Positions 14,232 through 24,900 of a stretch of 64,000 nucleotides of DNA are shown here, one piece after another (position 1 is the first letter of the stretch; each line of letters starts with the position of its first letter). The position numbers and the translations under genes are program-made. The notes under the pieces were generated by a model that saw nothing but the letters and a program-made list of their open reading frames with translations, did not search any database and was not told where the DNA came from. This DNA is from CAYLPJ01 sp964385465 (GTDB taxonomy: Bacteria > Planctomycetota > Phycisphaerae > SM23-33): contig CAYLPJ010000033.1 of the NCBI GenBank assembly GCA_964385465.1, positions 8,497 to 72,496 on the forward strand. The letters are read 5' to 3'.

Positions 14232-16538
14232 ATGGCCGGCCCATTGCGACATCGCGTGGCGGCCCTGGCGGTGCTGGTCTCGGCCGGTGCGGTCTGGGCG
14301 CAGGACGTCCCTCGCATCGGCTACGTCTACCCGTCGGGCGGCTGCCAGGGAACCGTCTTCGAGATCGACGTGGGGGGGCAGTACCTTCGCGGCATCAAGG
14401 CCGCGATCATCTCCGGCGGCGGGATTGACGCCAAGGTCATCCGCTACGTCAAGCCGCTGAGTCAGCAGGAGATGAGCGAGCTGGCCCGGAAGGTCCGCGA
14501 GCTGCGGGCCATGGCCCAGAAGCGGGTCGCCGACAGGATGCTGGGCGACCCGATCGGCCCGTCGGTCGACACGGCCAGCACGTTCAAGGCCGCGGCACTG
14601 TCGCTGGGGTTGGACCTGGACCTGACCAGCTACACGGCCCTGCGGAAGCGGCTGTCGAACCCCAAGCGTCAGCCGAACGATCAGATCGCCGAGATTGCCC
14701 GGTTCTACATCACCATCGACGAGGACGCCGAGCCGGGCCGGCGGGAGTTCCGCGTCAAGACCTCGCGGGGCATCTCCAACCCGGTGTTCTTCGAGGTCGG
14801 CCAGTGCCCCGAAACCCTCGAAGAGGAGCCCAACGAGAAGGGCAAGGCTCACCGTTTGACGCAGTGGCTGCCGCTGGTCGTCAACGGGCAGATCATGCCC
14901 GGGGACGTGGACCGGTTCCGCTTCCGCGCGACGAAGGGCACGAAGCTGGTCGCCTCCGTCAGCGCCCGTTCGCTGGTGCCCTATCTCGCCGACGCGGTCC
15001 CCGGCTGGTTCCAGGCCACGTTGGCCCTGTACGACGCCGACGGGCGCGAGGTCGCCTACACCGACGACTTCCGCTTCGATCCCGACCCGGTCCTCTGCCA
15101 CGAGGTGACCGAGGACGGCGAGTACATCCTCGAGATCAAGGATGCCATCTACCGCGGCCGGGAGGACTTCGTCTACCGCATCGCCATCGGCGGCCTGCCG
15201 TACATCACGCACATCTTCCCGCTGGGCGGGCGGATGGGGCAGGACACGCCCGTGACGCTGAAGGGCTGGAATCTGCCCGACCGCGAGATCGTCGTCTCCG
15301 CGGCCGAGAAGAAGGCCCCCGGCAAGCTGCCGATTCGCGTCGAGCGGCTGGGTAAGCTGTCCAACCGCGTTCCCTTCGCGGTGGACACATTGCCGGAGTG
15401 CTTCGAGGCCACGCCGGGCAGCGGGCCGGGCAAAGCCCAACCCATCGAGCGCCCGACCGTGATCAACGGGCGGATCGACCAGCCGGGCGACACGGACGTG
15501 TTCGTCTTCAAGGCCGAGGCGGGCGAGGAGATCGTCGCCGAGGTCCAGGCACGTCGCCTGGGCTCGCCGGTGGACTCGCTGCTGAAGCTCACCGACGCCG
15601 CCGGGGCCCTGATCGCCGCCAACGACGACTGGCTGGACAGGCGCGACGGCCTGACCACGCACCACGCCGATTCGCGGATCCAGGCCAAGCTGCCGCGGGC
15701 CGGTGAGTACCGCCTCGAGATCTCCGAGACCCAGGACAAAGGCGGCGAGAGCTACGCTTACCGGCTGCGCGTCGACCGCCCCGAACCGGACTTCGCCCTC
15801 CGCGTCGTGCCCTCGACGGTCAGCGCCTCGGCCGGGACGATCGTGCCGATCGAGGCCTTCGCCCTCCGCCAGGACGGCTTTGAGGGCGAGGTGCGGCTGA
15901 AGCTCGAGGGCGCGCCGAAGGGCTTCCTGCTCAGCGGCGGGCGAATCCCCCCGGGCAAGGACAAGGTCCGCATGACGTTGACGATGCCCCCCCGCGCGAC
16001 CCGCGGACCGATCCGCGTGGCGATGGAGGGCAGGGCGGAGATCGGCGGCGAGAAGGTAACGCGTCCGGCCGTGCCCGCCGAGGACATGATGCAGGCGTTC
16101 CTCTACCGCCACCTCGTGCCCACCGAGGCCTGGGTGGTGTGGGTGACCGGGGGGCGGCGGCAGGGCGAACCGGTCCGGGTGATCGGCGAGGACGTCGCGA
16201 AGGTCCCCGTCGGCGGGACGGCGAAGGTCCGCCTGGCCGCGCCGAAGGGCCCGCTGACCGGCAAGATCGACCTGTCCCTCCGCGAGCCGCCCGAGGGCCT
16301 GGCCATCAAGGAGGTCGTCCCGGACACGTTTGGGCTGGGCATCGTCCTCAGTGCCGACGCCGAGAAGGCCAAGCCCGGCTCGGCGGGCAACCTCATCATC
16401 ACCGCCTCCACGCAGCGGACCTACACGCGGCAGGACGGCACGGAACAGACGCGGCGCGTGGACCTCGGCCCGCTTCCGGCGATCGCCTACGAGATCGTGG
16501 CCGACCCGCAGGCCCGGGCGACGCCCGCCAAGCCGTGA
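14232..16538 (+). CDS. secreted PPC-domain (pre-peptidase C-terminal-like) protein
   Basis: A 768-residue protein with a Sec signal ending near QDVPRIGY. The first part (about 25-210) begins with PRIGYVYPSGGCQGTVFEID, a start I know from planctomycete proteins found with DUF1549/DUF1501 pairs. Two beta-sandwich modules follow. Each has the PPC pattern: EEEPNEKGKAHRL with VVNGQIMPGDVDRFRFRATK (about 197-315), and GKAQPIERPTVINGRIDQPG with DTDVFVFKAEAGEEIVAEV (about 400-515). The last 250 residues form further beta-rich regions. No peptidase domain is present. A GGAGG site and 21-bp spacing tie it to the DUF1501 gene. Probably surface-exposed and binding, role unknown. Confidence 0.8.
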   Translation: MAGPLRHRVAALAVLVSAGAVWAQDVPRIGYVYPSGGCQGTVFEIDVGGQYLRGIKAAIISGGGIDAKVIRYVKPLSQQEMSELARKVRELRAMAQKRVADRMLGDPIGPSVDTASTFKAAALSLGLDLDLTSYTALRKRLSNPKRQPNDQIAEIARFYITIDEDAEPGRREFRVKTSRGISNPVFFEVGQCPETLEEEPNEKGKAHRLTQWLPLVVNGQIMPGDVDRFRFRATKGTKLVASVSARSLVPYLADAVPGWFQATLALYDADGREVAYTDDFRFDPDPVLCHEVTEDGEYILEIKDAIYRGREDFVYRIAIGGLPYITHIFPLGGRMGQDTPVTLKGWNLPDREIVVSAAEKKAPGKLPIRVERLGKLSNRVPFAVDTLPECFEATPGSGPGKAQPIERPTVINGRIDQPGDTDVFVFKAEAGEEIVAEVQARRLGSPVDSLLKLTDAAGALIAANDDWLDRRDGLTTHHADSRIQAKLPRAGEYRLEISETQDKGGESYAYRLRVDRPEPDFALRVVPSTVSASAGTIVPIEAFALRQDGFEGEVRLKLEGAPKGFLLSGGRIPPGKDKVRMTLTMPPRATRGPIRVAMEGRAEIGGEKVTRPAVPAEDMMQAFLYRHLVPTEAWVVWVTGGRRQGEPVRVIGEDVAKVPVGGTAKVRLAAPKGPLTGKIDLSLREPPEGLAIKEVVPDTFGLGIVLSADAEKAKPGSAGNLIITASTQRTYTRQDGTEQTRRVDLGPLPAIAYEIVADPQARATPAKP

Positions 16539-16672
16539 CGGACATCCAAGGCGGCACGCGGCGGCGCTTGCATGCGCACGCCGTCCAGCCACAATGAACC
16601 AAGCGACGCCCGGCCTGCGCCGATCGCGCCGGGCCCCTTCGCGCCGCAAACCACCACGACAGGAGTACGAGC

Positions 16673-19600
16673 ATGACATCTCGCCCCTCCACCGGAGTGT
16701 TCGCATTCGCGATGGCCTTCGCCGTCCTCGCCGCCGGGGCGCCGCCGCGGGCCCACGCGGCGTCCGCCGAGAAGATCCTCGATGCCACCGGCGTCCGCGG
16801 CGGGCTGGCCGTCCTCGTCGGCTGCAAGGACGGCCGCCTCGCCGCCGACCTCGCCCGGCGGGACGGGTTCCTCGTTCAGGCACTCACCGGGAAGGCTGAT
16901 CACCTCGCCGCCGCTCGAAGGCATCTCGCCGCCGCGGGCGTGTATGGCAAGGCGTCGGCCATGCCCCATGCCGGCGACCGCCTGCCCTATGCCGACGGGT
17001 TGGTCAACCTGCTGATCCTCGACGAGGGCGCCTCGGTTCCCGAGTCCGAGGCGCTCCGCGTGCTCGCACCCGGTGGGGCCGCGTACCGCTTGGGCGCCAA
17101 GGCCGCACAGGCCAAAACCGTCAAGCCGCGTCCGTCCGAGATCGACGAATGGACGCACCACCTGCACGGGCCGGGGGGCAACGCGGTCGCCGCGGACCGG
17201 AAGGTCGGCCCGCCGCGGCGGCTCCAATGGACGGCCGGGCCGATGTGGGCCCGCAGCCACGGCTACACCCCGAGCGTCACGGCGATGGTCTCCTCCGGCG
17301 GCCGAGTCTTCGCCATCTGCGACGAGACCCTCGCTTGCATCGACGACACGGTACCCAGCAAGTGGCGGCTGGTCGCGCGGGACGCCTTCAGCGGTGTGCT
17401 GCTCTGGAAGCGCCCGATGGGGCCGTGGGGCTCGGCGGCGTTGAGCGGCACGGCCGACACGGGCCGGGGTGTCACCACCGGGCGGTTCACCATGCCCCAG
17501 CACGCCGCCAAGCGGCTGGTGGCGATGGGGGACGTCGTGTACGTCACCCCCGGTGCCGAGGCGCCCGTGACCGCCCTGGACGCCGCGACCGGCAAGGTCC
17601 GCCGCGTCTACAAGGACACCGAACGGACCGACGAGATCCTCTGCACGGGCAAGCGGCTGGTCCTGGCCGTCAATCCCCCGGCCGAGAAGCGCCCGCCCGT
17701 GGTGGATCGCAAGTCCACCCCGCCGCCCCCGCCGGCGAAGGAGGTCTGCGTGGTCGACGCCGCCTCCGGCGAGGTGCTCTGGCGGCGGGGTGGGTTCGTC
17801 GGCGTTCGGGCCATGCTCGGGCAGGACCCGTTCGGCCGGCTCGAGCTGGCGGCCGGTGACGGCAGGATCGTCGCGCTGACGCATGACGCGATCGAGTGCA
17901 TGGCGATGGAGGACGGGAAGACGCTGTGGCGCATCGACCGGCCGAAGCTGCCGGACGACGCGGTGCGGAAGCTCGGATTCGCCGGCGTGTTCGAGTTCCG
18001 CCTGGCGGTGATGGTCTACCACGACGGCGTGGTCCTGCTGGCCCAGCCCCAGCCGAACACGCACCACACCTACCACACCATGCCGGGCACGGTGTACGCC
18101 TTTGACGCCGAGAGCGGCAAGGCGATGTGGGAGCACGCCTACGGTGGGTGGGGCCACTGCACCCAGCCGGACCTGTTCGTCGTCGGCGACGTGGTGTGGA
18201 CCCACGTGGACGCCGAGACCGAGTACGGCCACTGCTGGGGCGGCGGCTACCGGGCGAAGAACAGTTCGAAGGTGGACTACCGCATCCAGGCCCTGGACCT
18301 GCGGACCGGCAAGGCGCGGAAGGAACTGGGGACCAGGACGGTCTTCGACGTCGGCCATCACCACCGCTGCTACCGCAACCGGATCACCGAGCGGTTCCTG
18401 CTGGCGTCGCGGCGGGGCGTGGAGTTCGTGGACCTTGCCACCGGGGAGAACACGCAGAACCACTGGGTCCGCAGCGGCTGCCTGTTGGGCAACCTGCCGT
18501 GCAACGGCCTGCTGTATGTCACGCCGCACCCCTGCGGGTGCTACCTGAACGCCAAGCTCACGGGCTTCAACGCCTTGGCGCCGGCGGCGGCGAGCGAGGC
18601 GCCGCGGACGCCGGACGACAAGCGGCTGACGAAGGGCCCCGCCTATGAGAAGGTCGAGTTGCCGGGGCAGGCCGACGCGACCGCGAAAGACGCCTGGCCG
18701 ACCTATCGCCACGACGGGCGCCGCACGGCGGCGACCGACGCCGACGTCTCCGCCGAGCTGGCGGTCGCGTGGCAGGCCGATGTCGGCGGCAGCGCGACTG
18801 CCGTGACCGTCGCCAACGGTCGGATTCTCTGCGCGGCCGCCGACGAGCACACCGTCTGCGCCTTCGACGCTGCCGGCAAGAGGCGGTGGTGCTACACCGC
18901 CGACGCCCGCGTGGACTCCCCGCCGACGATCCACGGCCCGGTGGCGGTCTTCGGCTCGGCCGACGGGTGCGTCACGTGCCTGCGGATCGAGGACGGGGAG
19001 ATGGTCTGGCAGTTTGACGCCGCGCCGCGGCGGGAGTTCATCGTCTCCTACGGCCGGCTCGAATCCCGCTGGCCCGTGCACGGCAGCGTGCTCGTCCGCG
19101 AGGGCAAGTGCTGGTTCGCGGCCGGGCGGTCGTCGTACATCGACGGCGGGATGCGGCTGTACGCCCTGGACCTGGCCAGCGGCGAGGTCGCTCAGCGCGA
19201 GACCATCTGCCACGTCGATCCCAAAACGGGCAAGATGGCGGCCGAGACGAACGCCCACGGCATGGCCGGGGCGCTGAATGACATTGCCGCCACGGACGGC
19301 CGGGCCGTGTTCCTCCGCGGAGAGAAGGTTGCCGGTGGCAAGGGCCGGGGCGGCCCGCGGGTGTACATGACCGGGGGCTACCTGGATTCCAACTGGTTCA
19401 ACCGCACGTACTGGCGGGCGGGGCAGCAGGCCCAGACGTCCGGGCCGATGGCGCTGGGGGAGGAGGTCGCCTACGGCATGGAGGTCTTCGGCTCCCGAAG
19501 CCGGGACTCGGTCTTCAAGCCCGGCGCCGGCAACTACCGCCTCCGGTGCATGCCCCTTGCGATCGACCGCAAGGGCAAGGCCAAGGCGAAGCGCCGTCGG

Positions 19601-19933
19601 CGCCGCGGCCCGGTCTGCGTGTGGGAGAAGAAGGTCCCCGCTCGCGCCGTGGCCGTCATCCGCGCCGGGGACGTGGTTTTCGCCGCCGGCTCGCCCGACG
19701 TCGTCGATCCCGACGACCCCCACGCCGCCTGGGAAGGACGCAAGGGAGGCCTGCTTATGGCTTTCGCGGCCGAGGATGGCGAGAAGCTCGGCGAGCTGAA
19801 GCTCCCCGCCCCGGCGACCTGGGACGGGGTGGCGGCCGCCGGCGGTCGGCTTTATGTCGCGATGACCAACGGCAAGATCGCCTGCCTTGCCCCCGCCGAC
19901 GCCGTCGCCGCGGTCAAGAGCTCGCGCCGCTGA
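16673..19933 (+). CDS. secreted methyltransferase-like plus PQQ-type propeller protein
   Basis: A 1086-residue secreted protein with a Sec signal to about residue 30. Residues 32-148 read like a class I methyltransferase Rossmann domain (GLAVLVGCKDGRLAADLAR, LPYADGLVNLLIL, ALRVLAPGG), but motif I has Lys where the second Gly should be, so SAM binding is doubtful. EWTH at 159-162 then starts propeller module A, with repeats such as VTALDAATGKVRRVY. It includes the family motif HHRCYRNR and the CxC motif HPCGCYLNAKLTGF. Module B begins at WPTYRHDGRRTAA, with SPPTIHGPVAVFGSADGCV. Blades of this kind can bind PQQ, but in this family a cofactor is not established. It is the last gene of the 11163-19933 operon and convergent with the sulfatase, 9 bp apart. 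Confidence 0.85.
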   Translation: MTSRPSTGVFAFAMAFAVLAAGAPPRAHAASAEKILDATGVRGGLAVLVGCKDGRLAADLARRDGFLVQALTGKADHLAAARRHLAAAGVYGKASAMPHAGDRLPYADGLVNLLILDEGASVPESEALRVLAPGGAAYRLGAKAAQAKTVKPRPSEIDEWTHHLHGPGGNAVAADRKVGPPRRLQWTAGPMWARSHGYTPSVTAMVSSGGRVFAICDETLACIDDTVPSKWRLVARDAFSGVLLWKRPMGPWGSAALSGTADTGRGVTTGRFTMPQHAAKRLVAMGDVVYVTPGAEAPVTALDAATGKVRRVYKDTERTDEILCTGKRLVLAVNPPAEKRPPVVDRKSTPPPPPAKEVCVVDAASGEVLWRRGGFVGVRAMLGQDPFGRLELAAGDGRIVALTHDAIECMAMEDGKTLWRIDRPKLPDDAVRKLGFAGVFEFRLAVMVYHDGVVLLAQPQPNTHHTYHTMPGTVYAFDAESGKAMWEHAYGGWGHCTQPDLFVVGDVVWTHVDAETEYGHCWGGGYRAKNSSKVDYRIQALDLRTGKARKELGTRTVFDVGHHHRCYRNRITERFLLASRRGVEFVDLATGENTQNHWVRSGCLLGNLPCNGLLYVTPHPCGCYLNAKLTGFNALAPAAASEAPRTPDDKRLTKGPAYEKVELPGQADATAKDAWPTYRHDGRRTAATDADVSAELAVAWQADVGGSATAVTVANGRILCAAADEHTVCAFDAAGKRRWCYTADARVDSPPTIHGPVAVFGSADGCVTCLRIEDGEMVWQFDAAPRREFIVSYGRLESRWPVHGSVLVREGKCWFAAGRSSYIDGGMRLYALDLASGEVAQRETICHVDPKTGKMAAETNAHGMAGALNDIAATDGRAVFLRGEKVAGGKGRGGPRVYMTGGYLDSNWFNRTYWRAGQQAQTSGPMALGEEVAYGMEVFGSRSRDSVFKPGAGNYRLRCMPLAIDRKGKAKAKRRRRRGPVCVWEKKVPARAVAVIRAGDVVFAAGSPDVVDPDDPHAAWEGRKGGLLMAFAAEDGEKLGELKLPAPATWDGVAAAGGRLYVAMTNGKIACLAPADAVAAVKSSRR

Positions 19934-19942
19934 GCCGCCGCG

Positions 19943-21577
19943 CTATCGCCGGTTGCGAAGGGCTTCCAGCAGCGCGTCCCGGTCCATCACGCCGCATCGG
20001 GCCGCCCAGGCTTCGTACGCCCCGACCATGGCGGCCACGCGTTCGGGCTGCTCGGCCGCGAGGTCGTGCAGCTCCGTGCGGTCGCGGTCGATGTCGTACA
20101 GCTCCCACGGCCCGCGGTGCCCCGGTTGGGGCCGCGCCGAGGCGCTCGGGCGGCCGGTGAAATTGCGGACGAGCTTCCACCTGCCCTCGCGCACGGCGGC
20201 GTTGCCCTCGTGCTCCCAGAACATCTGCCGCTCGATCGGCGTGTCGTCCTCCAGGATGGGCAGGATGCTCGCGCCTTCCGGCGGGGGCACGTCGAGGCCC
20301 TCGCGCCGGGCGGGGTAGTCGGCTCCGCAGAGTTCCAGCAGCGTGGGCATAACGTCCGGCAGATACGCCGGCTGGTGCCGCAACTGCCCCCCGCCGCCGA
20401 GCCCGGCCGGCCAGTGGGCGATCAGCGGCGTGGCGATGCCCCCCTCGTGGACCCAGTGCTTGTAGAAGCGGAACGGCGTGTTGGAGAGGTTCGCCCATGG
20501 CACGCCGTAGCTGGTGTACGTATCTTCCCCGCCGGGTGTGATTTCCGGGACGTTGCCGAAGCGCACCTCCCGGCCGTCGCGGGTGCGTTCGCGGGCGACG
20601 TGCTGTTTCAGCCAGCCGCAGCCGGCGGGATGGATCTCCTCGGCGCAGCCGCCGTTGTCCGCCAGGAAGACCACCAGCGTGTTGTCCAGTTGGCCGGTCT
20701 CTTCCAGTGCGGCCAGGATCCGCCCGATGCCCTGGTCCATGCAGTCGATCTGGGCGGCGTAGACCTCCATTCGCCGGGCCTGCCACTGCTTGTGCTCGGC
20801 GTCCGCCCATGGCGGCTGGCCCGGGTCGCGGGGGCTCAGCTCCCAGGCCGGGTCGAGCAGGCCCATGTCGGTCATCCTCCGCATCCGCTGCCGGCGGAGG
20901 GTGTCCCAGCCGGCGTCAAAGCGCCCGGCGTAGCGGGCGATGTCCTCGTCCTTCGCGTGCAGCGGCCAGTGGGGGGCGGTGTAGGCGGTGTAGAGGAAGA
21001 ACGGCTCGTCGCGGTGGGCGGCGGCGTGGTCCCGGAGGAAGGCGACGGCGTTGTCGCTGATGGCGTCGGTGTAGTAGAAGCCGTCGCGCCGGGCCTCCCG
21101 CTCGATGTTCTCGTTGTCCCGGACCAGCGTGTTGGGGTCGAAGTAGCTCCCCGCCCCGATGATCGTGCCGTAGAACCGCTCGAACCCGCGCTGCCGCGGC
21201 CAGGCGTGGTTGGCGGTGTGCACGTCGCACACCACATGCCACTTGCCGCTCATGTACGTCCGGTACCCTCCGGCCCCCAGGACCTCCGCCAGCGTGACGG
21301 TGTTCTGCGCCAGCGTGCCCTCGTAGCCGTCCGGCCCGTCGGTGTCGGCCATGAGGCCCACGCCGGCCTGGTGGGGGTGCAGGCCCGTCAGCAGCGACGC
21401 CCGCGACGGACAGCAGCGGGCGGTGTTGTAGAACTGCGTCATCCGCATCCCGCCGGCGGCAAGGCGATCGAGGTTCGGCGTGCGCACCTCCCCGCCGTAG
21501 CAGCCGATGTCCGAGTAGCCCATGTCGTCGTTGAGGATCAGCAGCACGTTGGGGCGTCGGCGCCGTTCGGTTGTCAC
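19943..21577 (-). CDS. arylsulfatase-type sulfatase without signal peptide
   Basis: A 544-residue type I sulfatase with a GTG start at 21577 preceded by GAAAGGGA. PNVLLILNDDMGYSDIGCYG gives the metal-binding Asp17 and Asp18. The formylglycine motif is CCPSR, with Cys55 in the modified position. GYRTYMSGKWHV is the next conserved block. VVFLADNGGCAEEIHPAGCG carries the later metal-binding DN pair. It is close to the arylsulfatase A branch. No Sec or Tat signal is visible, so it would act in the cytoplasm unless the true start lies elsewhere. The upstream sequence does not offer a better start. It ends 9 bp from the end of the propeller gene. Confidence 0.9.
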   Translation of the reverse strand: MTTERRRRPNVLLILNDDMGYSDIGCYGGEVRTPNLDRLAAGGMRMTQFYNTARCCPSRASLLTGLHPHQAGVGLMADTDGPDGYEGTLAQNTVTLAEVLGAGGYRTYMSGKWHVVCDVHTANHAWPRQRGFERFYGTIIGAGSYFDPNTLVRDNENIEREARRDGFYYTDAISDNAVAFLRDHAAAHRDEPFFLYTAYTAPHWPLHAKDEDIARYAGRFDAGWDTLRRQRMRRMTDMGLLDPAWELSPRDPGQPPWADAEHKQWQARRMEVYAAQIDCMDQGIGRILAALEETGQLDNTLVVFLADNGGCAEEIHPAGCGWLKQHVARERTRDGREVRFGNVPEITPGGEDTYTSYGVPWANLSNTPFRFYKHWVHEGGIATPLIAHWPAGLGGGGQLRHQPAYLPDVMPTLLELCGADYPARREGLDVPPPEGASILPILEDDTPIERQMFWEHEGNAAVREGRWKLVRNFTGRPSASARPQPGHRGPWELYDIDRDRTELHDLAAEQPERVAAMVGAYEAWAARCGVMDRDALLEALRNRR

Positions 21578-21623
21578 CTGGGGGTCCCTTTCCGCTCGTG
21601 ATCCGGCCGGTTCATTCTGCCGC

Positions 21624-21848
21624 CTACTCTACCAGGGGCCGCGCCGGATGCACGCGCTTCGCGCCGGCCCCCGGGCCGTCAGCAACGCCACGCGATCGCG
21701 CCCTCCTGGCCGCGCCGCAGTGCGGGCAGGCCAGCCGACGCCGGCGGTCGCGTCGGAGGTTGACTGGGATGAGATCGCAGGTCATGCTGGCCTTGTCAAC
21801 GACATAGCCGGGCAAGCGAAACGGCTTCCGGATTCCGTGCACGTACAT
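21624..21848 (-). pseudogene. probable transposase N-terminal remnant
   Basis: From ATG 21848 the minus strand encodes MYVHGIRKPFRLPGYVVDKA, then DLIPVNLRRDRRRRLACPHC and a GC-rich tail ending at 21624. The pattern of a short basic start, a VDKA segment, repeated Arg and a CPHCG zinc knuckle is how ISL3-like transposases begin. Nothing of the catalytic core follows, so I read it as the end of a degraded insertion sequence. I recognised it by eye and did not align it. The region is otherwise without a gene. Confidence 0.5.
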
Positions 21849-21990
21849 GGCGAGGCTTCCCGCTCCTTCGATATCTGTGGTAAGCCATTGGACAAGCGAT
21901 AGTTGGGCTGCCTTTTGGAGAGGGACTCCTCCGTAGGACTGAAGAGGAGCGCTTCCATCGGTTCCAGAACGATCAGGCAAGGAGGAATGC
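21849..21990. other. upstream region of the 21991 propeller gene
   Basis: No gene. It ends with the excellent ribosome-binding site AAGGAGGAATGC before ATG 21991. No convincing promoter was found. Composition is lower in GC than the neighbouring sulfatase. Confidence 0.3.
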
Positions 21991-24900
21991 ATGAGCAGGC
22001 ATGACGAGACGGTGTCCAGGACGACGACGGACATCACCTGTAGAGGCAGGATTCTGCATGTATTCCTGGCGCTTCTGATACCGGTGTCCGCAGCTTCCGC
22101 AGGTGAGGTACTTCCTGAGCTTGCTGAACGGAGTGAGTTGAACGGCGGCCTGCTTCTGCTGCCGCGTTTTGCGGAATCTAGGGAGGTCCTCGAACTTGCC
22201 GAGAAGACTCCGTTCATCGTTGTGGCCTGCTCACCGGAAGAAACGCCGGTGGCTTCCTTGCGCAAGGAAGCTGCAGCGCGCGGTCTGCTTGCCAGTCGGA
22301 TCTACGTCGAACAACTGCCGGATTGTTCCAGTCCGTTGGCCGAGAACTCGGCTTCCCTGCTCCTGGTCGATGACCTGGTCGAGTCCGATCTGACCCCGGC
22401 CCGGCACAAAGCCTGGTTCGGGGCGATCTCGCCGCGGCGGGGCGTGGCGATCGTGGGCAATCGAAAGGCAGAAGAGTTGGACAGCAGGAAGCTTCTGGAC
22501 TGGGCTTCCGCGAAGGGGGCCCAGGTCGAATCTCTTTCCGTGCCGGGATCGACCTTCGTGCTCATCCGTAAGCCCGCCCCGAAGGGCAGCGATGTATGGA
22601 CGCACAGATTTCACGATCCTTCCAATCAGCGTACCTCCCGCGATACAACCCTGAAAGCCCCGTTCGGCCCGGCCTGGTACGCTTTGCCCACCAACCTCGG
22701 CTACCGGGGCGACATCATTGTGAGCCATGGAGGACGGGCGTACTACATATGGGCCAATCGGCTCTTCTATCACTCTGTCTCTCTGATCTGCTTCGATATC
22801 CACAACGGCGTGAAGCTCTGGGAACAGCCCTTCAAGTGGGACAAACCCCGGGACAGGAACCGGGCGGGCTACTATGCGGGGCGTTCCTGCATGGTCGCTT
22901 TGCGTGACAGTCTGCTCCTGGTCGACGAGGACCGCTTGGTGATTCTCGATGGCGAGAGTGGACGCGAGCTACGCTCGATCGAGGGACCGAAACCAGGTGG
23001 ACAGATCAAGTGGCTCGGAGTCGAGGGGGACCTTGTGGCAGTGCTGGCCGGCGATCCAGACCGCTACAAGGTCAATACCCTCCAACAGATCGCGACCAAT
23101 CCCTTCGGCACGGAACTCGCCGTCTACCGGCTCTCGGATGGTGCGCTCCAATGGAACCGGAGCGAACCCGGTCGGGTGGACGAACGTGAGCTCGCGATCT
23201 TCGACTCCAAACTCTACGCACACACGCGGGGCAAGTGGATGGCCTGCAGCGATCTCGCCACAGGCGAAGTGCTCTGGCGGAACCGTGACCCGGCCTTGCT
23301 GGAGAAACTGGGCGAGGAACTGACCGGCGACTTCATGTCCATCTCGTACCGGATCCTGGTCGCCACACCCGAGGTCCTCTATTTCGCCGCGGCTATCCGG
23401 GCCAACCGGGTGATCATGGACAGGACGAACGGCAAGCTGCTGTGGACGGAGAGAGTCGGCAAGACGCGTCTGTCGTTGAACGATATCATCCTTGGAAACG
23501 CACTGGTCAAGATTACGGATCAGTGGACGAAACGCACGGTCGACCTGAAGACCAAGAAGCCCCTTGATCCCATCGAGGTCCCCCGAAACGGCTGCGGCCC
23601 ACCCCTGGCCACCACCCATCTCATCATCAGCCAATTCGGACGGGTCACCACCTGGAGCGGTGAAACCCTGCGCCGTCCGGATCTGAAGGCCCCGTGCGAT
23701 CTCGGCGTTGTGATCGCGGATGGGGTCGCCTTCAGCCCGCCTTCCGCCTGTCGATGCAACGTCGAGATCCACGGCTACCGCGCCTTCACCTCGCTGCCCC
23801 CGAGGCCCGCGGAGGATTCGCTGCCCCAGCTCTGCACCGGCCCGGCGGCAAAGGAGCCGCTTGCCCCTTCGGCTCCACAAGCCGAATGGCATTGCTGGCG
23901 AGGAGACAACCGGCACTCGGGATGCTTGTCGGTGAAGCTGCCTTCCTCGGCTCCCGAGCTCAAATGGCATTGGAAACCCGTGCGCCCCAACCCGGTTCCC
24001 AAGCTGTCGAGCAAGTATGGCGCTCCCCATATAGATGTCCCCTCACACCTGCCCACCCAGGCGGTCAGCGCGGGGGGGGCTGCCTACTTCGGCGATAGCC
24101 AGGGCGTGCTCAGAGCCATTTCGCTGAAAGATGGCCGGGAGCTCTGGAATCTGCCTGTTGGCTTCAAAGTCATCGCCCCGCCGGCCCTGGCGCGGGGCCG
24201 GGTGGTGGTCGGGGCACTCGACGGGCAGGTTGTCTGCCTGGACGCCAAGAGCGGCAGGCTGGCATGGCGATACCGAGTGCCGCGGCGAAGGCGGCGCATC
24301 CTCTGGTACGGTCATCTGGCCGATACCCAACCCCTGATCGGCGGCGCCCTCATTGACGGGGACACGGTCTACGCATCCGCCGGATTCAGCACGGTAGATT
24401 CGATCCGGGTCGTGGCTCTGGACCTTGGCAGCGGCAAGCCGAAGTGGACCAAGGACATGCCCCACGATGACCCGGCAGGCGGAACGCTGGGGTCACTGGG
24501 AGCGATGACGGTGGCCGCCGGCCAACTCTTCATCCGCTCGGGAGGGCAGGTTCCGGCTTCCTTTGATCTCGAATCCGGCGAACTGACGGCCGTTCCAGGT
24601 GCGAGCCGGGCCGCGCCGAGCCGCCATGGCAAGGACATCGCCGCAGTTGCCGAAGGCTGGGTCCTCTATGGGGGCAGGCGCGTCTTTTCCGATTTCAACC
24701 GTTGGAAGCGGGAGAATCGCGGTCTGACCTACTCGCTCTGCCGGACGGATCGTGACATCGAGGGCAAGCCAGACCTGACGGTCCTCGGCGCGGAGCTGTC
24801 CATGACATCGGCCCTGATGCCGGTGTTCGACGAGGAACTGTTCATCACCTTTTCCGAGTATCCGGCGCGCCATGCGGAACCTGCCATCAAGGCCTGGCAG

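Noticed and set aside
12789..19723. Long minus-strand open frames (12789-16883 and 16487-19723)
   Set aside because: Antisense shadows of the DUF1501, PPC and propeller genes. Low-complexity Arg/Gly/Val translation with no motifs.
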